DNA from: Lentisphaerota bacterium
GTDB taxonomy: Bacteria; Verrucomicrobiota; Kiritimatiellia; JAAZAB01
NCBI GenBank assembly: GCA_012514555.1
Contig: JAAZAB010000248.1
Location: 1 to 46,416, forward strand
Direction: 5' to 3'
Length of the DNA: 46,416 nt
How positions within the stretch are numbered: position 1 is the stretch's first letter; every line of letters begins with the position of its first letter. The notes below the pieces were generated by a model. That model did no database searches. It saw nothing but the letters and a program-made list of their open reading frames with translations, and was not told the DNA's origin. Position numbers and translations under genes: made by a program. Shown here one piece after another: positions 1-9,329 of this stretch.

Positions 1-283
1 AAGAACGATGAGGCGCATGAATTTTGAGGCTGCCGGCCATTACACTCCGAAAAGGCCTGCAATTCGCCTGAACCCTGAACCCTATCTACCTGAGCAGTTA
101 CCTGCTTTCCAAATTATCTCCTGCCTGCGTGAATAGGGGTTGAACGGAACATCCAATATCCAAGGGATCCGATGAATATTGGGAGTTCCTTGTTGGATAT
201 TGGATATTCTCTTTCCAGGCTGACGAACTCCGCCTGCGCGCACCGTGTCTTCCTGCCCGCGATATTCCGCATTTGAGGCTTCG
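1..283. other. Intergenic region at left edge
   Basis: No gene is supported in this stretch. Besides the dispersed repeat at 101-219, it holds CCTGAACCCTGAACCCT at 67-83. That is the reverse complement of a GGGTTCA tract at 31191-31207, so the same simple-sequence text recurs in another operon-boundary gap. No clear rho-independent terminator for the minus-strand operon was seen. Confidence 0.6.
101..219. repeat. Dispersed intergenic repeat, full copy 1
   Basis: This segment matches 29501-29607 in the same orientation with only four mismatches over 107 ungapped positions (101-207). It contains a perfect 13-bp inverted repeat, ATCCAATATCCAA at 151-163 and TTGGATATTGGAT at 193-205, separated by 29 bases, so the transcript could fold into a hairpin. 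It lies just beyond the 3' end of the ABC ATPase gene. Partial relatives occur at 7623-7670 and 31405-31440. No protein-coding sense is credible here; the short ORFs called over it are by-products of the repeat. Confidence 0.85.
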
Positions 284-1350
<1,067 letters not shown>

Positions 1351-1354
<4 letters not shown>

Positions 1355-3210
1355 GCTGTCTTGCCCGGCTTCATCCGCGCCCGATACTTGGTCAAAAGCT
1401 GCTGAACGATCGATACGCACTGGTTGGCGGTCCAATACAGGACCAGGCCGGACGCCATGGAGTAGAACATCACCAGCATCATTACCGGCATGATGAACAT
1501 CATCATCTTCTGCTGGGCCGGGTCCCCGCCCGTGGGCGTGAGTTTTTGCTGCCAGATCATCGTCACGGTCATAAGGATGGGCAGCAGGTTGACCGGGAAA
1601 TGCACCAGGTCCATGAACAGGCGCTCGGGCTGGCTCAAGTCGTCGATCCACAGGAATGCCGCGAAGCGCAGCTCGATGGCGCTGCGCAGAACCACAAAGA
1701 GCGCTATGAACACCGGTATCTGGATCAGCATCGGGAGGCAGCCGCCCAGCGGGTTCACCTTGTGCTCCTTGTAAAGGCGCAGCGTTTCCTCCTGCTGCTT
1801 CTTGGGATTGTCCTTGAAGCGGGTTTTGAGCTCGGCCATCAGGGGCTGGATTTCCTGCATCTTCTTCATGCTTTCCGTGCTCTTGCGCGTGAGCGGCCAG
1901 AAGACCACCTTGAGGAGCAGGGTGAGCAGGATGATAGCCACTCCGTAATTGGGAATCAGTGCCCAGAGCAGGTTCAGGATGTTGAGAAGGAGCTTGCAGA
2001 AATAGGTCCAGAACCCGAATTCCATAACGGCATCCTGCTCGAAGCCCAGGAACTTGAGCACCGAGTATTTCTTTGGCCCCGCGTAGAAGGAATGCGCGCG
2101 GCCGATTGTTCCGCCCGGCTCGAGCCGTGTTTCCGGGAAGTTCACGCCCGCCTTCACCAGTTCCAGCTCCGCGTGCTTGGGCGCGAGGAGATGGTTTTGG
2201 GCTTCGCCCGGGATGATGACCCTGTCGGCCGCCAGATGGTATCCGCCCGCGCCGTTCTCCGGCGCCAGTATCTGAACGAAGAACTTGTTCTTGACCGCGA
2301 CCCAGTCCACAGGCGTTTCCTCGCTTTGTCGGACTGACTCGGGCGGGCGCGGCAGGCCTTTCTTCTTCTGGTCGGCGCTGAAAAGCTTGACAAGCTCCGC
2401 GCCCCAATAGCGGACCCCGCGCCCGCCGGACGCGTAGCGGATGTCAACGCCGAGGGCCGGCGCCTCCTTGAAGCGCAGTTCGCTCTCGGCCGCCGTCATG
2501 CCGCCCGCCGTCAAGCCTGACGCCGCCAGGTCCAGCGCAGCCGGGGCCGCGTTCGAGAACACGTCCACAACCTTGAGGCGGTAGGTTTCATCCGACTCTA
2601 TGCTGCGCGCCTTGATGCGGGCCCAGATGCCGCGGTTGGGCGGCACGTCCCGGCGATCCAGCGTGATTGTCCTGGTCAGGGCCAGACCGGACGCGGATTT
2701 GAGCTCGAAGGTCACGCTGGCGCCGTCCGGGGCCGCGGCTCCGCGGAAGTCCGCGTCGGCGCCGAGCCCGGCCAGCCCCGTGTAGACCAGTGCGGGCGCC
2801 AGGCGCTGATCGATCACAACCCAGGAGCTGGTGTCGCCCGCAAATCGGCGGTAGTTCGGGAAATCCACCTGCACGAGGCCGGCGCCGCGGGAGGAAAAGG
2901 TCAGTGCGCAGTCGGAGTTTGTCAGCGTGAAAAGCTGCTCCGGCCCGCGCGGGGCAATCTCCTCGATTTCAGCCGGCTCAGCCGCTGCCGGCGCGGGCTC
3001 GGCGGCAGCCGAGGCCATGTCCGGCGTTGCGGCCGGCGCCATGGACGGGCCTGTTTCCGCCTGCGCATTTGTCACCCCGATTGCCGGGCCGGCCGCCCCG
3101 GTGTCCGGCGCGGGCGCGGGGGCTTGCGGGGCCAGCCTGGGCGAAATGAACAGCCAGGCAATCATCAGCAGCCCGATGACGACCACAATGATTTTTTCAG
3201 TGCGATTCAT
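1351..3210 (-). CDS. yidC: Membrane protein insertase YidC
   Basis: This 619-residue protein inserts and folds inner-membrane proteins, alone or with SecYEG. The N-terminus has a single membrane anchor (residues about 6-22). A large periplasmic P1-type beta domain follows, and the conserved insertase core fills the last ~220 residues. The core includes the segment VVFWPLTRKSTESM with the groove arginine, and the helical-hairpin text KDNPKKQQEETLRLYKEHKVNPLGG is broadly as in Gram-negative YidC. A long P1 domain points to a two-membrane (diderm) cell. A linker rich in Ala and Pro (residues ~30-75) separates the anchor from P1. The gene lies 18 bp after yidD and overlaps the downstream ABC ATPase gene by 4 bp. 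Confidence 0.97.
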
Positions 3211-3228
3211 GTTTGGACATTTCTCACG

Positions 3229-3438
3229 CTATGGCACGGGGTCCATGCCGCCCGGGTGAAACGGGTGGCATTTCAACAACCGGATAAATCCAAGCCGGAG
3301 GCCTTTCAGACAGCCGTGCCTGTGAATGGCCTCAAGGCAATATCTTGAACACGAAGGCTCGAACCGGCAACAGGGGCCAAGCAGCGGAGAAAGAGTTGCC
3401 TGGTAGGCGCGGATCAGTCCTGTCAACACCCGGCGCAT
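3229..3438 (-). CDS. yidD: Membrane protein insertion efficiency factor YidD
   Basis: This is a 69-residue member of the YidD family, whose members sit at the inner membrane and assist YidC-dependent insertion. The diagnostic motif [11 protein letters not shown] and the C-terminal [13 protein letters not shown] are both present, and the length is typical. It lies between rnpA and yidC with about 18 bp on each side, which is the standard order rpmH-rnpA-yidD-yidC. Confidence 0.96.
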   Translation of the reverse strand: MRRVLTGLIRAYQATLSPLLGPCCRFEPSCSRYCLEAIHRHGCLKGLRLGFIRLLKCHPFHPGGMDPVP

Positions 3439-3456
3439 GGCGGTCTTTCTCCCTCC

Positions 3457-3825
3457 TTACTTTTTCATCAGCCCGAGTTGGCCGGCCAGCCGGAGCAGTT
3501 CTTCCTCGAACTCCTTCCACAAAGCCCGATCCGCCCCCCGGCGCGCCACGAGCACTACGTCGACCCCGGCCGAAAACTCGTGCCGATGGCGCCGGAAAGC
3601 CTCCCGGAGCCGGCGCTTGGCGCGATTCCTCGCCACCGCCCCCCCGACTTTCAGGCTGGCCACGACTCCGAGGCGCAGCCCGGCGTCATCGGCTTTTCTC
3701 AGCCACATGACCATGTGCCTGCCGACGGCGTTCCGCCTCTGGGCATAGGTCTCTTCAAAAAGACCGGCCCGGAGCAGGCGCTGTTCCCGCCGCAATCGGA
3801 AATCCGGTTTGTGACGTGGATTCAA
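3457..3825 (-). CDS. rnpA: Ribonuclease P protein component
   Basis: This 122-residue basic protein is the protein subunit of RNase P, which matures the 5' ends of tRNAs. The RNR signature is clear in VARNRAKRRLREAFR, with the usual aromatic N-terminal cleft residues in the preceding segment. The only start in this frame downstream of the in-frame TGA is a TTG at 3825-3823, six bases beyond the rpmH stop, so TTG initiation with coupling to rpmH is inferred. The N-terminus reads NPRHKPDFRLRRE after the start. Confidence 0.95.
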   Translation of the reverse strand: MNPRHKPDFRLRREQRLLRAGLFEETYAQRRNAVGRHMVMWLRKADDAGLRLGVVASLKVGGAVARNRAKRRLREAFRRHRHEFSAGVDVVLVARRGADRALWKEFEEELLRLAGQLGLMKK

Positions 3826-3831
3826 TCCGGG

Positions 3832-3966
3832 TCAGATAGTCAGCTTGGCCCGGCCCTTTTGCCGGCGCCGGGCCAGAACCTTGCGTCCGTTCGCCGTTTT
3901 CATTCGGGCGCGAAAGCCGTGCTTGCGCTGGCGTTTCTTCTTAGATGGCTGATAATTTTGTTTCAT
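3832..3966 (-). CDS. rpmH: 50S ribosomal protein L34
   Basis: This gene is missing from the ORF track because of its length. Translating the minus strand from ATG at 3966 gives a 44-residue protein beginning [18 protein letters not shown] and containing [19 protein letters not shown], the canonical L34 pattern. It is the first gene of the rpmH-rnpA-yidD-yidC group. Its start lies inside the last codons of the upstream Gfo/Idh/MocA oxidoreductase gene, an overlap of 26 bp in a different frame. That is unusual, because dnaA or a promoter region normally precedes rpmH. Confidence 0.97.
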   Translation of the reverse strand: MKQNYQPSKKKRQRKHGFRARMKTANGRKVLARRRQKGRAKLTI

Positions 3967-5311
3967 TTTCCGTTTTCCTTGCGTTAAAGCGGCACAAGAG
4001 TACGCGCTTTTGCGCGTTTGTCAAGCCGCCGCCGCTCAACGCCGGGATTTTCACTATGCTTCCGGTGCGGCGCGAACGCTCCGCCGCGAAGACGATCCGG
4101 TGCGATTCGAGCGTTTCGTCCGGCCCGGTGAGGAGCTTGCCCTGGTCGCCGGTCTGGACTGCCTCGATGAACTGCGTCATGAGTCCGCCATCGCCGCCGC
4201 CGTGCGCGCCCTCGTCGCACTTGGCCGCATCCGAAACGAACTTTGAAGCGTCGTATATCTTCGAAGTGTCGGTCAGGAAATCGAACACCTGGATCTGGCT
4301 GCCTTTCAGGCAGAGCATTCCGCGCGTGCCGAAAATCCTCAGCTTCGGCCCCATGTCCGCCTCCGGCGTGAACGCTGTCATGGTGTGAACCGCGGTGGCG
4401 CCGTTGGCGAACTCCATGTTGACCACCTGGTGATCCACGACGTCGTTGTCGCAGGCGTACACGCAGCGGCCGTAAGGGCCTTTGCGCAATGCTTCCGAAA
4501 TGGACTTCTCGGTGGGGTCGGGACTGAGCACGTTGACCGGCCATCCGATTTTCTGAAGCTTGACCCGGTTCAGGTAGAAGCGCCTGGCCGAGTACGGGCA
4601 TTTCGACTCGACTGAGCGCGGGCAATCCATGCAGCGCATAGCCGCGCCCCGCGGCTTGTTTTCCCCGCGGAAATGTTTCAGGTTGCCGAAGGATGAGACC
4701 TTCGCGCAGGGCGAGCCCATGTAATAGCTGATCGCGTCCAGGTAATGGCAGCTCTTGGCCAGGAGCATGAAGGACGACTCTTTCTCGTTCCGCCAGTGCC
4801 CGCGCACGTAGGAGTGCGCCTGGTGCCAGTAGGTCACGCCTTCCAGGTCCTGCAGGCTGGCGATTTCGCCGATCACCCCGGAACGCAGGAGGCGCTTGAC
4901 GTTCTGGACGGGCCTGGTGTACCGCATGACGTGGCTCACGGCAAGAATGACCTTGTTCCGCTTGACGGCCTCGACTATGCGCCTGCACTCGGGCTCCGTG
5001 GGCGCCATCGGCTTTTCCAGAAGGATGTGGTACTTCCTGCGGGCGAACGCGAGGGCCGGGGCGGTGTGCATGGAATCCTGGGTGCAGATCAGCACGGCGT
5101 CGGCGAACCGGGGCAGGGCAGCGGCCTGCTCCCACGATCTGAAAACGCGATCCTCGGGAATCCTGTGCGCGGCGGCAATCCGGTTGCGGTAGAAATCGCG
5201 CGGCTCGGCCACGCCGACCACGGCGGCCTTGTCAGGGTTGTTCGCGACGAAATCCGCATAAACTCCGCCCCGGCCGCCTGCGCCAAGCACCAGCATTTTG
5301 ACAGGTTCCAT
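3941..5311 (-). CDS. Gfo/Idh/MocA-family NAD(P)-dependent oxidoreductase
   Basis: This is a 456-residue Rossmann-fold sugar or polyol dehydrogenase-type protein. The nucleotide-binding motif VLGAGGRGG is at residues 8-16, the catalytic EKP motif is at 99-101 (Lys100), and a histidine in KSCHYLD follows near 189. An unusual cysteine cluster, [13 protein letters not shown] (Cys227, 230, 238), interrupts the C-terminal domain and may bind metal; that is inference. The start at 5311 is preceded by a strong AAAAGGAG ribosome-binding site. The gene overlaps rpmH by 26 bp. The substrate is unknown; inositols, sugars and their derivatives are common in this family. Confidence 0.93.
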   Translation of the reverse strand: MEPVKMLVLGAGGRGGVYADFVANNPDKAAVVGVAEPRDFYRNRIAAAHRIPEDRVFRSWEQAAALPRFADAVLICTQDSMHTAPALAFARRKYHILLEKPMAPTEPECRRIVEAVKRNKVILAVSHVMRYTRPVQNVKRLLRSGVIGEIASLQDLEGVTYWHQAHSYVRGHWRNEKESSFMLLAKSCHYLDAISYYMGSPCAKVSSFGNLKHFRGENKPRGAAMRCMDCPRSVESKCPYSARRFYLNRVKLQKIGWPVNVLSPDPTEKSISEALRKGPYGRCVYACDNDVVDHQVVNMEFANGATAVHTMTAFTPEADMGPKLRIFGTRGMLCLKGSQIQVFDFLTDTSKIYDASKFVSDAAKCDEGAHGGGDGGLMTQFIEAVQTGDQGKLLTGPDETLESHRIVFAAERSRRTGSIVKIPALSGGGLTNAQKRVLLCRFNARKTENETKLSAI

Positions 5312-5378
5312 TTACAAACTCCTTTTTTCGGGTTGTTGCGCGCGATCGCGTGCCATCGGTTTTCGGCCGGCTTCGGGT

Positions 5379-6080
5379 TCAGCGGCCGCCGTAAATATAG
5401 ATAAGGTCGGCTATGTCATCGTGTCCGGTTTCCCGCGCCCAGTACATTGGGGAATGAAGGTTGTCGTCCAGCGCGTTCGGATCGGCGCCGCGCTCGAGGA
5501 GCACGTGGCAGACGTCGTAGTTGCCCCTGCCGGCCGCGATGTGAAGCGGGGGGATGTTGCGGCCGGGCTTGGTCCATGGCGAAATAGCGGCGCCGTTGTC
5601 GAGCAGCAGCCCGACGGTTTCCGGGTACCCGTTTTCCGCCGCGACGTGGAGCGGCGTGAAGTTCACTTTGTCGTATTTCCTGGAGACCTTCCCGGGATCG
5701 GCCCCTTGCGCGAGCAGCAGGAGCAGGACCTCGTTCTTCCCGAAATTGGCGGCCTTATGCAGGGGCGTGTATCCGTACCGGTCCGCCGCGTTCGGATCGG
5801 CGCCGCGCCCGAGGAGCAGTTCCGCGATCTCGTACCTGCCGTGCATTGCCGCGGTGTGGAGCGGGGTGTTCTTGAATTCGCCGGCGCGGGTGTGCAGGAG
5901 CCCGGGGCGTTTGTCGAGAAGCGCCATGACGGCGGCGAGATCGTCGGTCACGATTGCCTTTTCGAGCGCCGGCGAGTGGGAGCAGCCTTCAATGAGGCGG
6001 GCAACCAGCAGTGTTGCCGCAAAGACGGCGAATGCCAGAACCATCCGCATTATGAACGTGGGATTGGTGAAGGTTTTCAA
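5379..6080 (-). CDS. Membrane-anchored ankyrin-repeat protein
   Basis: This protein of about 233 residues has a hydrophobic N-terminal segment (MRMVLAFAVFAATLLVARL) followed by five ankyrin repeats, recognised by TPLHTAAMHGR, TPLHKAANFGK, TPLHVAAENGY, PPLHIAAGRGN and a degenerate SPMYWARETGH. A weaker repeat (SPALEKAIVTDDLAAV) precedes them. I chose the TTG at 6080 because GGAG lies six bases upstream of it; ATGs at 6050 and 6044 are alternatives without a clear ribosome-binding site. The ORF-track start at 6293 lies inside the upstream phosphorylase gene and is rejected. The hydrophobic anchor suggests the repeats face the periplasm. Binding partner unknown. Confidence 0.85.
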   Translation of the reverse strand: MKTFTNPTFIMRMVLAFAVFAATLLVARLIEGCSHSPALEKAIVTDDLAAVMALLDKRPGLLHTRAGEFKNTPLHTAAMHGRYEIAELLLGRGADPNAADRYGYTPLHKAANFGKNEVLLLLLAQGADPGKVSRKYDKVNFTPLHVAAENGYPETVGLLLDNGAAISPWTKPGRNIPPLHIAAGRGNYDVCHVLLERGADPNALDDNLHSPMYWARETGHDDIADLIYIYGGR

Positions 6081-6099
6081 CGGTTTCTCCAGCGCGGGA

Positions 6100-7407
6100 T
6101 CAAAGCCCAATCCTGTCCTGTATAATTTCGGGCGGCGCGGCCGGGGCGTCGCCGATGATGACCGCGCCGTCGAGTATCCGCATGGCTTCCTCGCAGGCGC
6201 CCCGGGCGTTGGCGTTGACAACTGCCAGCACGTCGCCCGCTCTGCACTGCCGGCCCCGTTCGGCGATGTCTGAAACGCCGACGCCGTGATCAATCGGGTC
6301 GGCCGCGCTCCTGCGGCCGGCGCCGAGCACGAGGCAGGCCCGCCCGACCATGCCGGCGTCGATCCTTTCCAGGCAGCCGTTGCGCCGCGCGCGCAGGCTT
6401 TCGCGGATGCGCGCGCCGGGCAGGAGCGCGGGGTTGTCGAGCGCCGACGGATCGCCGCCGTGCAGCTCCACCATGCGCCGGAACCGGGCGAACGCTTTTC
6501 CGGAACGCAGGCGCTCGCGCGCGGCCAGGCGCGCCGGCTCCAGTGCGGGCAAAAGCCCGCCGAGCACCAGCATGGCTGCGCAGAGCTCGACTGTGAGTTC
6601 CTCCAGGTCTGGCGGAGCGTTGCCCTTCAGTGCCTCGACCGACTCCCGGACCTCCAGGCTGTTTCCGGCGGAGCGGCCGAGCGGGTGGTTCATGTCGGTT
6701 ATCAGGGCCGCCGTGCGCTTGCCCATGCGCCGGCCAACGTCCATGAGGCTTCCGGCCAGGCTTCGGGCCTGCTCCAGGGTCGGCATGAACGCGCCCGAGC
6801 CCCATTTGACGTCCAGCACCAGCGCATCCAGGCCGGCCGCGAGCTTCTTGCTCATGATGCTGGACACGATCAGTGGGACCGAGGGCACCGTGCCGGTGAC
6901 GTCGCGCAGGGCGTAGAGCCTGCGGTCGGCCGGCACGAGGTCTTCCGTCTGGCCGACCATCGAGCAGCCGCACTGTTCGAGAACGCGCTCCATTTCGCGC
7001 CGGCCGAGGCCGGTGCGATAGCCCGGAATGGATTCCAGCTTGTCCAGCGTTCCGCCGGTGATGCCCAGGCCGCGGCCCGAAATCATGGGCACGGCCAGCC
7101 CGAGATCGGCGGCAAGCGGCGCGAGCACGATGGAAACCTTGTCGCCTATGCCGCCTGTGGAATGCTTGTCGACCTTCGGCCTCGGGACCGATGGCCACGC
7201 GAGCACGGCGCCGGACTCCAGCATGGCCTTGGTCAGGGCGGCGGTTTCATCCGGCGTCATTCCCCGGAAGAATATTGCCATGGCCATGGCCGCCATCTGG
7301 TAATCGGGAATCGCCCCGTCCGTGTAGGCCCGGATCCATTCCCGAATCTCCCCGGCCGAGAGCTCGATGCCGTCCCGTTTCTTTTCGATCAGCCACTGTG
7401 GAATCAT
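6100..7407 (-). CDS. Thymidine / pyrimidine-nucleoside phosphorylase
   Basis: This 435-residue enzyme of nucleoside phosphorylase family II splits thymidine or uridine with phosphate to give the free base and (deoxy)ribose-1-phosphate. The family signature is present as GRGLGITGGTLDKLESIPGY, and the phosphate-binding segment reads KHSTGGIGDKVS. The C-terminal PYNP-type domain is complete, ending near RIGL. The length matches DeoA/Pdp (430-440 residues). It is the first gene of the minus-strand group; the ankyrin gene follows about 19 bp downstream. Sequence alone does not settle whether it is thymidine-specific (DeoA) or pyrimidine-general (Pdp). Confidence 0.93.
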   Translation of the reverse strand: MIPQWLIEKKRDGIELSAGEIREWIRAYTDGAIPDYQMAAMAMAIFFRGMTPDETAALTKAMLESGAVLAWPSVPRPKVDKHSTGGIGDKVSIVLAPLAADLGLAVPMISGRGLGITGGTLDKLESIPGYRTGLGRREMERVLEQCGCSMVGQTEDLVPADRRLYALRDVTGTVPSVPLIVSSIMSKKLAAGLDALVLDVKWGSGAFMPTLEQARSLAGSLMDVGRRMGKRTAALITDMNHPLGRSAGNSLEVRESVEALKGNAPPDLEELTVELCAAMLVLGGLLPALEPARLAARERLRSGKAFARFRRMVELHGGDPSALDNPALLPGARIRESLRARRNGCLERIDAGMVGRACLVLGAGRRSAADPIDHGVGVSDIAERGRQCRAGDVLAVVNANARGACEEAMRILDGAVIIGDAPAAPPEIIQDRIGL

Positions 7408-7509
7408 GGCGTCAGCTTTCCAGTCCTCATTGCGCGGCCGGCCTGATGCTTGCCGCGGCCGGCGTGGGCGGGCCCCGTGGCCGGCCGGCTCGGTGGCGAA
7501 GCGGATGGG

Positions 7510-7539
7510 AAAATAGCATATCGCATTTCAAATCGCCAA
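7510..7539 (-). promoter_or_regulatory. Candidate sigma-70 promoter for the phosphorylase operon
   Basis: On the minus strand TTGGCG (7539-7534) is followed after 18 bases by TATTTT (7515-7510), about 100 bp upstream of the phosphorylase ATG. The match is partial and unsupported by other data. Confidence 0.4.
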
Positions 7540-7622
7540 GAGAAACATTGCCTGATCGCGTTTGCGCTCTTGACGGTTGCCCCGCGGCGGCTGTAGCTTA
7601 TCCGCTCAGCGGCGTATTAAGT

Positions 7623-7670
7623 TGGAAAGAGCAATCGAATATCCAACAAGAAACTTCCAAATATTCATCT
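7623..7670. repeat. Dispersed intergenic repeat, partial inverted copy
   Basis: GGAAAGAGCAATCGAATATC and the text after it are the reverse complement of the right part of the 29501-29625 copy. One ATATCCA unit is missing, so the 13-bp hairpin is lost here. The element occupies most of the 310-bp gap 7408-7717, which otherwise holds only the divergent promoter candidate and no gene. Confidence 0.7.
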
Positions 7671-7717
7671 GCGCCGCAGGCGCAGGCGGATTGCCATAAT
7701 AAAAAGCAGGGAGCAGC

Positions 7718-9085
7718 ATGAGTGCGGGGAAAAAATCCAAGGCGGCGGAATCGCGGGGGCTGGTCGGCCTGGCTGAAATCAAGGTGACCCCTCCAATTGG
7801 AACGGGTTTGGCGGGGTACAGCGCGAGCCCGCGCCTGTCCACCGGCGTTCACGACGATCTCCACGTCCGCTGCGTTGCGGCGGAGTCGGGCCGGACCGCG
7901 GTTGCGATACTGAGCGTTTCCGTCTGCGGCCTCGACGCCAAAACGGCGCAGGCCATCCGGGACGCCTGCCGCGAGTCGGCGCCCTTGATTCCGCCTCGTA
8001 ACATACTTATCCACGCCACACACACGCATTCAGGGCCGCATGTCAGGGGCGATTACGCGCGTTTCCTTGTGCGGCAATGCGCCAGGTGCGTCGGCCTGGC
8101 ATGGAAGCGGCGGTTCCCCGCGCGGGTGGGAGTCGGCATCGCCGCTGTCGGCGAATGCGGCCGAAACCGGCGCTACCTTGACTACGGGGGGCTGCCCGTG
8201 GATCCTTCCGTGAGCGTGATCAAAATAACGGACGCTCGGGACCGGCTGCGCGCCGTGGTGTTCAATTACGCCTGCCATGGCACGTGCCTCGATTCCGGGA
8301 ACACGCTTGTGACGGAAGACTGGCCGCATTTCGCCATTCAAACAATCAAGCGGAAAACAGGCCGCCGTGTGATGGGCGTCTTCCTGGGCGGCGCGGCCGG
8401 CGACATCAATCCCGGGTACAGCGCCGGGCTTTCCGCCGTGTCGGCGAAGATCCCGGTCCGCACATGGTCCGAGGCGCAGCGGATCGGCGAAAATGTCGGG
8501 AACGCCGCCTCGGCCATACTGCCGCGCATTCGCGCGCGGCCGCTGCGGGCGCTTCGGAACCGCACGGCTTTTGTCGACCTCCCGCTGCGAAAGGCTTATC
8601 CGGTCAAGCTCGCCGAGGCCCGAAAGCGACTGCGGGAAGCCAGGCGCATCCTGGCCCGGGAAAACAGGGGCGCGCATCCGTCGCGTGTCTGCGTAGAGCG
8701 CGCCAAGGTTGGCGTTTTTTTTGCAGGGCTGGTTCTCGAAGGGGCAAAGCGGTTTTATCTGAAGCCCCGGGCGGCCGGCGCCAGGGCCGAGCTGCAGGCC
8801 ATCGTTCTGGGAGACGCGGTTCTGGCAACTTTCCCGGGCGAGGTTTTCGTGGAGGCCGGCCTGGCGGTGAAGCGCCGGTCGCCCTTCGCGAAAACCCTCG
8901 TAGTTGGACTGGCCAATGCTTTTGAAGCCGGCGGGTATATGCCCACGCGCGATGCGTTTGCGGAGGGCGACTACGAGGTTTTTGAAACCCGCTATGACGA
9001 GTCCGCCGCCGATGTGCTGGTGGGCGCCGCGCTTAAGAACATAAGGGCGCTCCGGGCCTCCGGGCGGGCCGGCCGGGGCCGCTGA
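7718..9085 (+). CDS. Neutral/alkaline non-lysosomal ceramidase-like protein
   Basis: This 455-residue protein resembles the N-terminal catalytic domain of neutral ceramidases (PF04734-type). The start of the fold reads AEIKVTPPIGTGLAGYSA. The zinc-site-like motifs ATHTHSGPH and FNYACHGTC are present, and FLGGAAGDINPGY matches the conserved glycine-rich loop. Members of the family hydrolyse the amide bond of ceramide, but many bacterial short versions have unproven substrates. There is no obvious signal peptide, so it may be cytoplasmic. GGGAG lies four bases before the ATG. It stands alone between a repeat-containing gap and the tRNA-thrS operon. Confidence 0.82.
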   Translation: MSAGKKSKAAESRGLVGLAEIKVTPPIGTGLAGYSASPRLSTGVHDDLHVRCVAAESGRTAVAILSVSVCGLDAKTAQAIRDACRESAPLIPPRNILIHATHTHSGPHVRGDYARFLVRQCARCVGLAWKRRFPARVGVGIAAVGECGRNRRYLDYGGLPVDPSVSVIKITDARDRLRAVVFNYACHGTCLDSGNTLVTEDWPHFAIQTIKRKTGRRVMGVFLGGAAGDINPGYSAGLSAVSAKIPVRTWSEAQRIGENVGNAASAILPRIRARPLRALRNRTAFVDLPLRKAYPVKLAEARKRLREARRILARENRGAHPSRVCVERAKVGVFFAGLVLEGAKRFYLKPRAAGARAELQAIVLGDAVLATFPGEVFVEAGLAVKRRSPFAKTLVVGLANAFEAGGYMPTRDAFAEGDYEVFETRYDESAADVLVGAALKNIRALRASGRAGRGR

Positions 9086-9143
9086 TGCCCGGCGGGCCGC
9101 AAATCGCTCCGGACACGGCGCATCGAAAATGGGCGCCAATAGA

Positions 9144-9172
9144 TTGACATCCGCGCGAAGATCGGTTATTTT
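9144..9172 (+). promoter_or_regulatory. Sigma-70-type promoter of the tRNA-Ala/thrS operon
   Basis: TTGACA at 9144-9149 is followed after exactly 17 bases by TATTTT at 9167-9172, about 75 bp upstream of the tRNA. It is the best promoter-like match upstream of this operon. Confidence 0.65.
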
Positions 9173-9246
9173 TCACGGCTTTCGCGCTTTCAGGGCGTTG
9201 TTTTGAGCGGGACGCCCCGCGTTTTTCGCGCCGGGAAAGCTTTAGT

Positions 9247-9323
9247 GGGGGATTAGCTCAGTTGGCTAGAGCGCTTGAATGGCATTCAAGAGGTCGAGGG
9301 TTCAACTCCCTTATCCTCCACCA
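9247..9323 (+). tRNA. tRNA-Ala (anticodon GGC), CCA encoded
   Basis: The sequence folds as a full cloverleaf. The acceptor GGGGGAT pairs with ATCCTCC with one G-U pair, and the D arm is GCTC/GAGC. The anticodon stem CTTGA/TCAAG carries the loop ATGGCAT with GGC at positions 34-36. The variable loop is AGGTC and the T arm is GAGGG-TTCAACT-CCCTT. The discriminator A and CCA are encoded. The thrS reading frame begins seven bases after the CCA, so the tRNA must be cut from a shared transcript. Confidence 0.97.
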
Positions 9324-9329
9324 CTCTCA

